Origin: Chloroflexota bacterium
GTDB lineage: Bacteria; Chloroflexota; Dehalococcoidia; SM23-28-2; RBG-16-64-32
Direction: 5' to 3'
Assembly (NCBI GenBank): GCA_022560365.1
Contig: JADFTG010000102.1
Coordinates: 1 to 5,600, forward strand
Length of the DNA stretch: 5,600 nt
Shown here: in pieces, positions 1-4,671 of the stretch
How positions within the stretch are numbered: position 1 is the first letter of the stretch
Layout of the letters: every line of letters begins with the position of its first letter
Notes under the pieces: model-generated
Told to the model about the DNA's origin: nothing
Database searches by the model: none
Seen by the model: only the letters and a program-made list of their open reading frames with translations
Translations under genes and position numbers: made by a program

Positions 1-280
1 GGGCGGGTCCGGCGACGTCCTCTCCGGTACGATAGCCGGCTTCATCGCGCAGGGCGTCGATCCGTTCGGCGCCGCCTGCCTTGGCCTGTACGTCGGCGGC
101 CTCGCCGGTCAGAGGCTTCGCGACGAGATGGGCTCCGCGGGCGCCATCGCCGGCGACCTCCTGCCCCTCATCCCGCTGGCGATGCGCGATCTCCGCGGCG
201 AATCACGCCCCGAGCTGCTTGGCGGGGGCCGTCCGGATCTGCTGCAAATGATGCAGTCGGCGTCCGGCCAGCAGGAGTAG
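1..280 (+). CDS. nnrD: ADP-dependent NAD(P)H-hydrate dehydratase, C-terminal part (5' end outside window)
   Basis: This is the last 92 codons of a gene read from base 2 and ending at TAG 278-280. NnrD-type dehydratases repair damaged NADH/NADPH by removing water from the hydrate form, using ADP or ATP; the enzyme is cytosolic and often fused to an epimerase domain. The fragment opens with GGSGDVLSGTIAGFIAQG, the family's C-terminal nucleotide-binding signature (TGGxGDVLxG, containing the catalytic Asp). Next come a short helix with GLYVGGLAGQRL and the usual terminal AGDLLPLIPLAMRDL helix. A Gly/Gln-rich tail of about 25 residues is longer than I expect in the family. Whether the missing part carries the epimerase domain cannot be seen. 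The gene converges on the minus-strand gene that ends at 302, with only about 21 bases between them and no clear terminator. Confidence 0.85.
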   Translation, partial: GGSGDVLSGTIAGFIAQGVDPFGAACLGLYVGGLAGQRLRDEMGSAGAIAGDLLPLIPLAMRDLRGESRPELLGGGRPDLLQMMQSASGQQE

Positions 281-301
281 GTCGGGCAGGGTCGCCGCTG
301 C

Positions 302-1135
302 TCAGTAGTACCGGCAGAGGGGCCAGGGCGCCAGTCCGTCGCCGCTCGACTCCAGCATCGGCAGGTACTTCTCGTAATACGCCACCTGGGCGTTCGTCCA
401 GGGGTTGTCCCACCCGTCGAACGCATGGTTGATCTGGAAGAGCCCGTAGTACCCGATCGGGTTCACGGCGTCCGCTCGCAGGCCCGACTCGCAGGCCGCG
501 ATGGCGACCATCTTCTCGCATGGCCAGGGGAGCGAGCAGATCGCCTCCACCACCTCTTCCTTCGTCCAGGACTGGCCCGACGACGTCGGTAGTTCCGGCG
601 GCGCGACGACCACCGGTGGCGGGTCGGGCTCCGGCGGTGGCGTGACCGCGACCGGTTCTTCCACCGGTACGGAGATGTCCGGCACCGGTGGCATCACGAA
701 CTGCGACTCCGGCAGCGGAATCACCAGCGTGTGGCCGATCACGATGTAGTCGTCGACGGCCGCGCCGTTCATCACGGCGATGTCGAACGGCGAGACGCCG
801 AACCAGTTGGCGAGAGCGATCAGCATATCGCCCGGGCGGATCTCCATGGTGCCCCACGGCTCTGGCTCCGGGGTGGGACCTGGCGTGGCCTCTCTCACCG
901 CTCTGCGCTCGAACTGCTGAAGCGCTAGCGACGGCGGTTCCGGCTGCGCCACAGGCTCCAGGCAGAGGTCGGCTCTCGTCTCGGAGCAGGAGGGTGCAGA
1001 GAGGAAGCTGTCGCCGCCGGCGTCTGTTCGTACGGAGCGCTCCTCTCCCGGGGCCAGGCCCTCGATGCCAGGGATCGCCGGGACGGCCACTGCCAGGATG
1101 CAGAGGCTGAGGAAGGCTGCGTGCTTCGCTATCAG
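302..1135 (-). CDS. Secreted LysM and lysozyme-like (transglycosylase-fold) cell-wall protein
   Basis: Probable exported peptidoglycan-binding and cleaving protein. Residue numbers count from GTG 1090. A LysM domain lies at about 82-126 (EIRPGDMLIALANWFGVSP ... IVIGHTLVIPL). A Pro/Val/Glu-rich linker follows at about 127-172. The C-terminal domain at about 175-262 has ACES with a candidate catalytic Glu 201, then YYGLFQIN and WTNAQVAYY, as in lysozyme-like/SLT-fold domains. Six cysteines (35, 43, 185, 191, 200, 259) suggest disulfides outside the cell. The start is uncertain. GTG 1090 leaves no signal peptide, yet the frame stays open upstream and encodes LIAKHAAFLSLCILAVAVP, a clear secretion signal. 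No ATG, GTG or TTG exists there. I place the start at CTG 1135, preceded by GGGGGA five to six bases away; a frameshifted ATT start at 1164 is another option. The gene is transcribed divergently from recJ. Lysozyme versus lytic transglycosylase activity cannot be decided from sequence alone. Confidence 0.75.
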   Translation of the reverse strand: MIAKHAAFLSLCILAVAVPAIPGIEGLAPGEERSVRTDAGGDSFLSAPSCSETRADLCLEPVAQPEPPSLALQQFERRAVREATPGPTPEPEPWGTMEIRPGDMLIALANWFGVSPFDIAVMNGAAVDDYIVIGHTLVIPLPESQFVMPPVPDISVPVEEPVAVTPPPEPDPPPVVVAPPELPTSSGQSWTKEEVVEAICSLPWPCEKMVAIAACESGLRADAVNPIGYYGLFQINHAFDGWDNPWTNAQVAYYEKYLPMLESSGDGLAPWPLCRYY

Positions 1136-1515
1136 AGTGGTTCCCCCGCTATCAGTCGCAGAATGGCGTCCTCCCGTGGCCGTGACCGAGAATCCGCGCC
1201 CCTTGTCGGGCGAGGTTGGGCGTCCTCAGACTCGGCGTCGAACGTCCGGTTGTTGGCTGTAAAACAGGTCAACAACGTTGATAAGGTTGCCAGCATCCGC
1301 CCTCTCGTGCAACTCTCGAACACGTTCTTCCGTCTCCCCTCTCCGGTATCGTTGTCTCCCCTCTCCCGCGCACGGAGAGGGGGCCGGGGGGTGAGGACTT
1401 CTCCACGAAGTCGCCGCCACCTGCCCTTTCGCGATCCTTCGCGCCCGCGGGATAATGGGATGCGAATGATCTTATCCAGCCGCCGAGAGTCGGGCGCTTC
1501 GCCCGGCACGCTCCC
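1136..1515. other. Divergent intergenic region between the LysM gene and recJ
   Basis: No convincing gene is seen in these 380 bases; open frames here lack family features. The region must hold promoters for both divergent genes. On the plus strand a GATAAT at 1451-1456 could be a -10 box for recJ, but the -35 side (TTCGCG at 1428-1433) is poor. A hairpin with 6-bp arms (CGGGCG at 1491-1496, CGCCCG at 1500-1505) lies just before the recJ start. The part around 1255-1300 is less GC-rich and contains TCAAC/GTTGA arms at 1269-1281. The C/T repeats and large hairpin at 1332-1382 are listed separately. A 9-base direct repeat CGCTATCAG occurs at 1127-1135 and 1147-1155, spanning the putative start of the LysM gene. 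Confidence 0.6.
1332..1390. repeat. C/T-rich direct repeat and 9-bp hairpin, probably a dispersed intergenic element
   Basis: GTCTCCCCTCTCC occurs twice, at 1332-1344 and 1354-1366, 22 bases apart. The second copy forms the left arm of a hairpin: CCCCTCTCC (1358-1366) pairs perfectly with GGAGAGGGG (1374-1382) across a 7-base loop. A G-rich run GGCCGGGGGGTGAGG continues to 1396. From general experience, intergenic sequences of this form (ctctccc...ggagaggggg ccggggggtgagg) recur in many GC-rich bacterial genomes, which suggests a repeated non-coding element. A copy-number check was not possible. There is no T-run, so this is not a standard intrinsic terminator. Confidence 0.55.
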
Positions 1516-3234
1516 GTGACGTTGGCGCCGATGCCGGCCGCAACGGCGACCGGCAAGCGCTGGCGTCTGCGCGGTCGCTTCCCGGACGACGCACTCAAGG
1601 GCGCGCCTCAGCAGCCGCTCGTCCGCCATCTGATGTGGCACCGCGGCGTCCGCACCGTTGCCGAAGCCAAGGCCTTCACGCAGGCGCGCGATCCGGCACA
1701 CGACGCCCTTCTCCTGCCGGACATCGAGCTGGCGCTCGACCGCATCGTGCGCGCCATCGAGGCCGGCGAGCTGATCGCCGTCTACGGTGACTTCGACGTC
1801 GACGGCGTCACCGCCGCCGCCATCCTCATCGAAGCCCTCGGCGAGGCCGGCGCGAAAGTGATTCCTTACATCCCGGACCGCTTCAGCGAGGGTTACGGCG
1901 TTAACAGCGCCGCCATCGAATCGCTCCACCAACAGGGCGCGACGCTGATCATCACCGTCGATTGTGGCACCAGCTCCGTCGCCGAGATCGAAGGCGCGCT
2001 CGACCTCGGCGTCGACACTATCGTTCTCGACCACCACACTGTGCCGCCCGAGCTACCGCCCGCAGTGGCGCTCGTCAACCCGAAGCGCCCCGGAGCCCAG
2101 TATCCGGAGACCGAACTGGCCTCGGGCGGCCTCGCCTTCAAGCTCGTCTCCGCGCTCTGCGATCGCCTCGGCCAGCCTTTCGTCCCCGAGCGTTACCTCG
2201 ACCTCGTGGCGCTCAGCACCGTCTGCGACATGGTGCCGTTGCGGGGAGAGAACCGCTGGCTCGTCCGCGAGGGCATCCGCGCTCTCGCCCGCACGCGGCG
2301 GCCCGGCCTTCAAGCGCTGATGGAAGCAGCCGGCAGCGATCCGGCGCGCGTGGACGCCTCGACCATCGGATTCGTCATCGGCCCGCGACTCAACGCCGCG
2401 GGCCGGCTCGACCACGCCCGGCGCGCCCTCGACCTCCTGCTCGAGACCGACCCGGACCGTGCGCGCGAGATGGCTCTCTACCTCTGCGAGCTCAACCGTC
2501 AGCGCCAGGCCGCGACCGCCGCCGCCTGCGATCTCGCCCGAGACCTCGTCGCGGCCGAGGAGCCGAATGCGCCGCTGATCTTCGTCGGCCACAAGGACAT
2601 CCCTTCGGGCATCGTCGGCCTCGTCGCCGCACGTTTGATGGATGACCACTACCGCCCGGCCGTCGTCTACGAAGAGGGCGAGAGCACGAGCCGCGCCAGC
2701 TGCCGCAGCATCCCGGAGTTCGACATCACCGCCGCCCTGCGCGCCTGCCCCGACCTCATGGTCCGCTTCGGCGGTCACCGCGCCGCCGCTGGCTTCACCG
2801 TCGAGAACGCCAACCTGCCCGCGCTCAAGGAGGCGCTGGTGGCCCGCGCGGCCGAAGAGCTCGCCGGCGTCGAACTCGTCCCCGTGCTCGACATCGACGC
2901 GGCGGTGCCGCTCGGCCGCATCGACGGCAAGCTGATCGCTTCGTTCGCCCAGCTGGCTCCGTTCGGCGTGGGCAACCCGGAGCCGGTCTTCCTCAGCCGT
3001 GACCTCGAGGTCACCGACGTCCGCACCATGGGCGCCAACGGCGAGCACCTGCGCCTCCGCCTGCGCGACCGGCAGGTCACCTGGTCGGCAGTCGCCTTCG
3101 GGGTCGGTGAGCAGGATATTGAGCCGGGCGCGCGCCTTGACGCCGTGTATACTTTCAGCACGGACCGCAGGTCGAACGGGGCGATGGAGCTCCGCCTTCT
3201 CGACTTCGCACCGTCGTCCGCAACGGCCTCGTAG
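1516..3234 (+). CDS. recJ: Single-stranded-DNA-specific exonuclease RecJ
   Basis: Degrades single-stranded DNA 5' to 3' in recombination, mismatch and base-excision repair; cytosolic, metal-dependent. At 572 residues it has the usual RecJ length. The DHH catalytic domain shows YGDFDVDG at 90-97 (metal-binding Asp 92, 94, 96), TVDCGT with Asp 149, the LDHHT signature (Asp 172, His 173, His 174), LSTVCDMVPL, and RLNAAGRLDHA around Asn 293. The DHHA1 part has PSGIVGLVAARL, ASCRSIPEFD (Arg 397) and RFGGHRAAAGF (417-426, with the conserved GGH). The C-terminal OB-fold-like part begins near FGVGNPEPVFL. All key residues are present, so the gene looks intact. I use GTG 1516, the first start after the in-frame TAA at 1453-1455; ATG 1531 is equally possible because neither has a clear ribosome-binding site. 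The small oxidoreductase gene follows 31 bases downstream, so the two are probably cotranscribed. Confidence 0.96.
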   Translation: MTLAPMPAATATGKRWRLRGRFPDDALKGAPQQPLVRHLMWHRGVRTVAEAKAFTQARDPAHDALLLPDIELALDRIVRAIEAGELIAVYGDFDVDGVTAAAILIEALGEAGAKVIPYIPDRFSEGYGVNSAAIESLHQQGATLIITVDCGTSSVAEIEGALDLGVDTIVLDHHTVPPELPPAVALVNPKRPGAQYPETELASGGLAFKLVSALCDRLGQPFVPERYLDLVALSTVCDMVPLRGENRWLVREGIRALARTRRPGLQALMEAAGSDPARVDASTIGFVIGPRLNAAGRLDHARRALDLLLETDPDRAREMALYLCELNRQRQAATAAACDLARDLVAAEEPNAPLIFVGHKDIPSGIVGLVAARLMDDHYRPAVVYEEGESTSRASCRSIPEFDITAALRACPDLMVRFGGHRAAAGFTVENANLPALKEALVARAAEELAGVELVPVLDIDAAVPLGRIDGKLIASFAQLAPFGVGNPEPVFLSRDLEVTDVRTMGANGEHLRLRLRDRQVTWSAVAFGVGEQDIEPGARLDAVYTFSTDRRSNGAMELRLLDFAPSSATAS

Positions 3235-3265
3235 CCGAACACCCCTTTCCGCACGGAGGTCCACG

Positions 3266-3700
3266 ATCGTCTACAAGAAGCCCAACACGCTCACGAAAAA
3301 GCTCAGCAGCTTCTTCGGCTGGCTCGCCGCCCGCGGGCTCGGGCCGAAGCGCCTGGTGCGCCTGGAACACAAGGGCCGCGTTTCCGGCGGCGTGCGCTCC
3401 ACCGCCGTCAACTGGACGGAGCTCGGCGGCCAGCGTTACCTCCTCGCCCCACGCGGCGAAACGCAGTGGGTGCGCAACGTCCGTGCCGATGGCGGCCGCG
3501 CCGTCCTCCGCCACGGCGGGAAGTCCGAAACCGTCCGGCTGGAGGAGATCCCGGTCGAAGGGCGCGCGGCGATCATCAAGCAGTACGTCGGCGAGAACAA
3601 GCTCGTCAAGGGCCAGTTCGGCCTCGATCCGGACGACTCGATCGAGCAGTACAAGGGGATCGCCGCCAACCACCCGACGTTCCGCATCCACGCCCAGTAA
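3266..3700 (+). CDS. Nitroreductase/quinone reductase family deazaflavin (F420)-dependent oxidoreductase
   Basis: Small protein of 144 residues, the normal size for this split-beta-barrel family, which includes the mycobacterial Ddn type. Members commonly use reduced cofactor F420 to reduce quinones or other acceptors; the substrate here is unknown. Family features are HKGRVSGGVRSTAVNW (35-50; the GRxSGxxRxT box near the N-terminus), then QRYLLAPRGETQWVRNVRADGG (its PRG..WVRNvRA core at 62-74), which lines the cofactor pocket. The N-terminus VYKKPNTLTKKL is amphipathic, with no signal peptide. The start is unusual. GGAGG at 3255-3259 sits six bases before ATC 3266, exactly where an ATG is expected, and no ATG/GTG/TTG in this frame lies nearby. 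The next in-frame GTG (in LVRLEH) would remove about 30 N-terminal residues. I therefore call an AUC start, or an ATG altered by mutation or sequencing error. Probably in one transcript with recJ. Confidence 0.82.
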   Translation: MVYKKPNTLTKKLSSFFGWLAARGLGPKRLVRLEHKGRVSGGVRSTAVNWTELGGQRYLLAPRGETQWVRNVRADGGRAVLRHGGKSETVRLEEIPVEGRAAIIKQYVGENKLVKGQFGLDPDDSIEQYKGIAANHPTFRIHAQ

Positions 3701-3719
3701 GGGCAGCCGGCGAAGCCCC

Positions 3720-3737
3720 GTCCGCTCGTCCTGAGGC
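3720..3737 (+). repeat. Left half of a REP-like element
   Basis: The 18 bases GTCCGCTCGTCCTGAGGC are identical to 5531-5548, where they form the left side of a full palindrome. Here the matching right half (CTCGAAGGATGAGCGG) does not follow; the sequence changes at 3738 and then loses GC content. The copy lies 20 bases after the oxidoreductase stop codon. An 18-base exact match is far beyond chance in a window this size, so this is a true repeat copy, truncated or interrupted. Confidence 0.7.
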
Positions 3738-3790
3738 CTGCCGCCGGTCAACCTTTGGCTCGCTTAAGCGTTCTAAACGTGCAATAATCA

Positions 3791-3821
3791 ACTTGACAGG
3801 TGTCAAGTCAAAATTTACGCT
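3791..3821 (+). promoter_or_regulatory. Operator-like palindrome with embedded TTGACA (possible promoter of the TA-like module)
   Basis: ACTTGACA (3791-3798) and TGTCAAGT (3801-3808) are perfect inverted arms around GG, the form of a site for a dimeric helix-turn-helix repressor. TTGACA at 3793-3798 equals the consensus -35 box. At 17-base spacing the -10 position reads TACGCT (3816-3821), which keeps only T, A and the last T of TATAAT. A promoter here would put the operator over the -35 box, so a bound protein would block transcription, as in autoregulated toxin-antitoxin operons. The palindrome is seen directly; promoter function is inferred. A shorter palindrome, CGCTTAAGCG, lies upstream at 3761-3770. 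Confidence 0.45.
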
Positions 3822-3843
3822 TGGCTTCAAAGCCAAGCGTAAA
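3814..3843. repeat. Perfect inverted repeat with 14-bp arms
   Basis: TTTACGCTTGGCTT (3814-3827) and AAGCCAAGCGTAAA (3830-3843) are exact reverse complements separated by CA. In RNA this makes a 13-bp stem with a TCAA loop. No T-run follows on the plus strand. On the minus strand the arm is followed by a short TTTTG, so it might stop leftward transcription. It lies between the operator-like palindrome and the terminator, in a part of the islet with no gene. It could be a regulatory RNA stem, a binding site, or an element end. Confidence 0.75.
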
Positions 3844-3879
3844 GTGAGGGTTACACGAAGCGCGAGGTGCCGGAGCCAG

Positions 3880-3914
3880 CCGCTATCGGTCAGATGGAGA
3901 CCGAAGCGGTTTTT
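3880..3914 (+). terminator. Rho-independent terminator in the leader of the TA-like module
   Basis: CCGCT-A-TCGGTC (3880-3891) pairs with GACCGA-AGCGG (3899-3909). This gives eleven base pairs with a single bulged A (3885) and a 7-base loop (3892-3898), followed directly by TTTTT at 3910-3914. It ends 24 bases before the start codon at 3939, and the ribosome-binding site AGGAG (3924-3928) begins ten bases after it. There is little room for a promoter between terminator and gene. It therefore either stops read-through from recJ and the oxidoreductase or acts as an attenuator for the downstream genes. Confidence 0.75.
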
Positions 3915-3938
3915 GTGCTCTCTAGGAGTTGAAGTGCG

Positions 3939-4196
3939 ATGACGAGAATACCCAAAGCCACAACTAAGAAGGTCTCACGTGGACAGTATGTTGGCCAGCT
4001 AAAGAGGCGAATTCGGGTCTTCGAACGCCGATATGAAGTATCTTCTGATGAGATGCGCTGGGCAGTCCGGCGCGGCTTCTATCGTGAGACGGGTGAGATT
4101 TCTAAATGGCTACAGGCTCATCAAATCCTAGGCACGCTAACCGTCACGAATGGAATAGGTACGAAGACTACAGGCAGGTCAACGAACGGAAGCTAG
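3939..4196 (+). CDS. Small helical protein, candidate antitoxin of a TumE/DUF6516-like pair
   Basis: An 85-residue basic protein with ATG 3939 and AGGAG ten bases upstream. The core LKRRIRVFERRYEVSSDEMR (21-40) followed by WAVRRGFYRETGEISKWLQA (41-60) resembles short proteins I associate with genes next to DUF6516/TumE-like toxins: an RIRxFERRYxxSSxEM helix, then a charged segment and a short ExxxWL helix. No helix-turn-helix or ribbon-helix-helix can be named with confidence. Residues 63-85 (GTLTVTNGIGTKTTGRSTNGS) are a Thr/Gly/Ser-rich tail encoded where the next gene overlaps in another frame, so the tail may be constrained by the partner. The gene uses ATA, CTA and AAA codons rare in its neighbours, a sign of horizontal acquisition. 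Antitoxin function is inferred from position, size and resemblance only. Confidence 0.6.
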   Translation: MTRIPKATTKKVSRGQYVGQLKRRIRVFERRYEVSSDEMRWAVRRGFYRETGEISKWLQAHQILGTLTVTNGIGTKTTGRSTNGS

Positions 4197-4588
4197 CAGA
4201 ATACGCCTTCATCGAAAAGATTGAACTCGCCTTCGAAGAGATCGCATTCGAAGGCGAGTTGTTTATTGAAATGAACGCTACGCTGGCGCTCCCTCAGAAT
4301 GTGATTCTCGATGTCACAAAGTTCTTTGAAACCAGGCGGCGTGGCCCAGGCAGGGGGCGGTTGTACGTCAGATGCATTTCTTATCGCTATAATGCGTGGA
4401 TTCTAGGCAAGCACAACGTTCTACGCTACGACAACAACGACGATTTTGATGACTATCACGGACACTGGTGGGACAAAAACACCGGCGAATTGATAGAGCG
4501 CCGCTCCATGTCACGCGACGACTTCCCCCTGTTTTCTGACGTACTAGATGAGCTAGATGAGATCATGGGCTTCACGGATACTGGCTAG
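4106..4588 (+). CDS. DUF6516/TumE-like protein, candidate toxin
   Basis: A 160-residue protein starting at ATG 4106 behind GGTGAG (4092-4097, eight bases away). Its pattern fits the DUF6516 (TumE) family as I know it: AEYAFIEKIELAFEEIAF near 31-48, a beta-rich middle, YRYNAW, LRYDN at 106-110, a His/Asp-rich stretch with YHGHWWD (117-123), and a C-terminal SDVLDELDEIM helix (144-154). These proteins are annotated as toxins of toxin-antitoxin pairs; the biochemical activity is not established here. The first 91 bases overlap the upstream gene in the -1 frame, which implies translational coupling. The N-terminal 25 residues encoded in the overlap look unstructured. Bases 4224-4260 inside the gene form a perfect inverted repeat. 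AT-richer codon use than the flanking genes suggests transfer. No clear terminator follows before the hydrolase gene. Confidence 0.62.
   Translation: MATGSSNPRHANRHEWNRYEDYRQVNERKLAEYAFIEKIELAFEEIAFEGELFIEMNATLALPQNVILDVTKFFETRRRGPGRGRLYVRCISYRYNAWILGKHNVLRYDNNDDFDDYHGHWWDKNTGELIERRSMSRDDFPLFSDVLDELDEIMGFTDTG
4224..4260. repeat. Perfect 14-bp inverted repeat inside the TumE-like gene
   Basis: AACTCGCCTTCGAA (4224-4237) and TTCGAAGGCGAGTT (4247-4260) are exact reverse complements around the 9-base spacer GAGATCGCA. The segment encodes ELAFEEIAFEGEL (residues 40-52). The mRNA would fold into a stable stem about 120 bases after the start codon. Such a match within this spacing is unlikely by chance, although reading the near-repeat AFEE/AFEG peptide contributes some symmetry. 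Confidence 0.75.
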
Positions 4589-4658
4589 GCTTGTCATTCT
4601 TCTCGATTCAAACTGACCCACTACCTAGGATTCCCGAACGATGAACGCCAGCACCGGA

Positions 4659-4664
4659 TACACT
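4659..4664 (+). promoter_or_regulatory. Possible -10 box for a leaderless hydrolase transcript
   Basis: TACACT fits the minimal TAnnnT -10 pattern and ends seven bases before ATG 4672. This is the spacing expected when the transcript begins at or near the start codon. The hydrolase has no recognisable ribosome-binding site (the preceding bases are CTCACTTCC), which agrees with a leaderless message. No -35 box is evident. Weak, inferential call. Confidence 0.25.
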
Positions 4665-4671
4665 CACTTCC

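Noticed and set aside
1132..2037. 301-residue minus-strand open frame overlapping recJ and the intergenic region
   Set aside because: Antisense to the well-supported recJ; composition (Arg/Asp/Gly-rich) is typical of a GC-rich shadow frame and shows no family motif.
3138..3153. TTGAC followed by TATACT near the end of recJ as a promoter for the oxidoreductase gene
   Set aside because: Only about five bases separate the two boxes, far from the 15-19 needed.
2053..3264. 403-residue minus-strand open frame
   Set aside because: Fully antisense to recJ, whose catalytic motifs are all present; length is explained by high GC content.
3708..3747. CCGGCG/CGCCGG pairing as a terminator after the oxidoreductase gene
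   Set aside because: Six-base arms with a very large loop and no T-run.
3814..3843. CRISPR repeat or integron attC site
   Set aside because: Single copy with no spacer array, and no GTTRRRY core sites; it is just an isolated hairpin.
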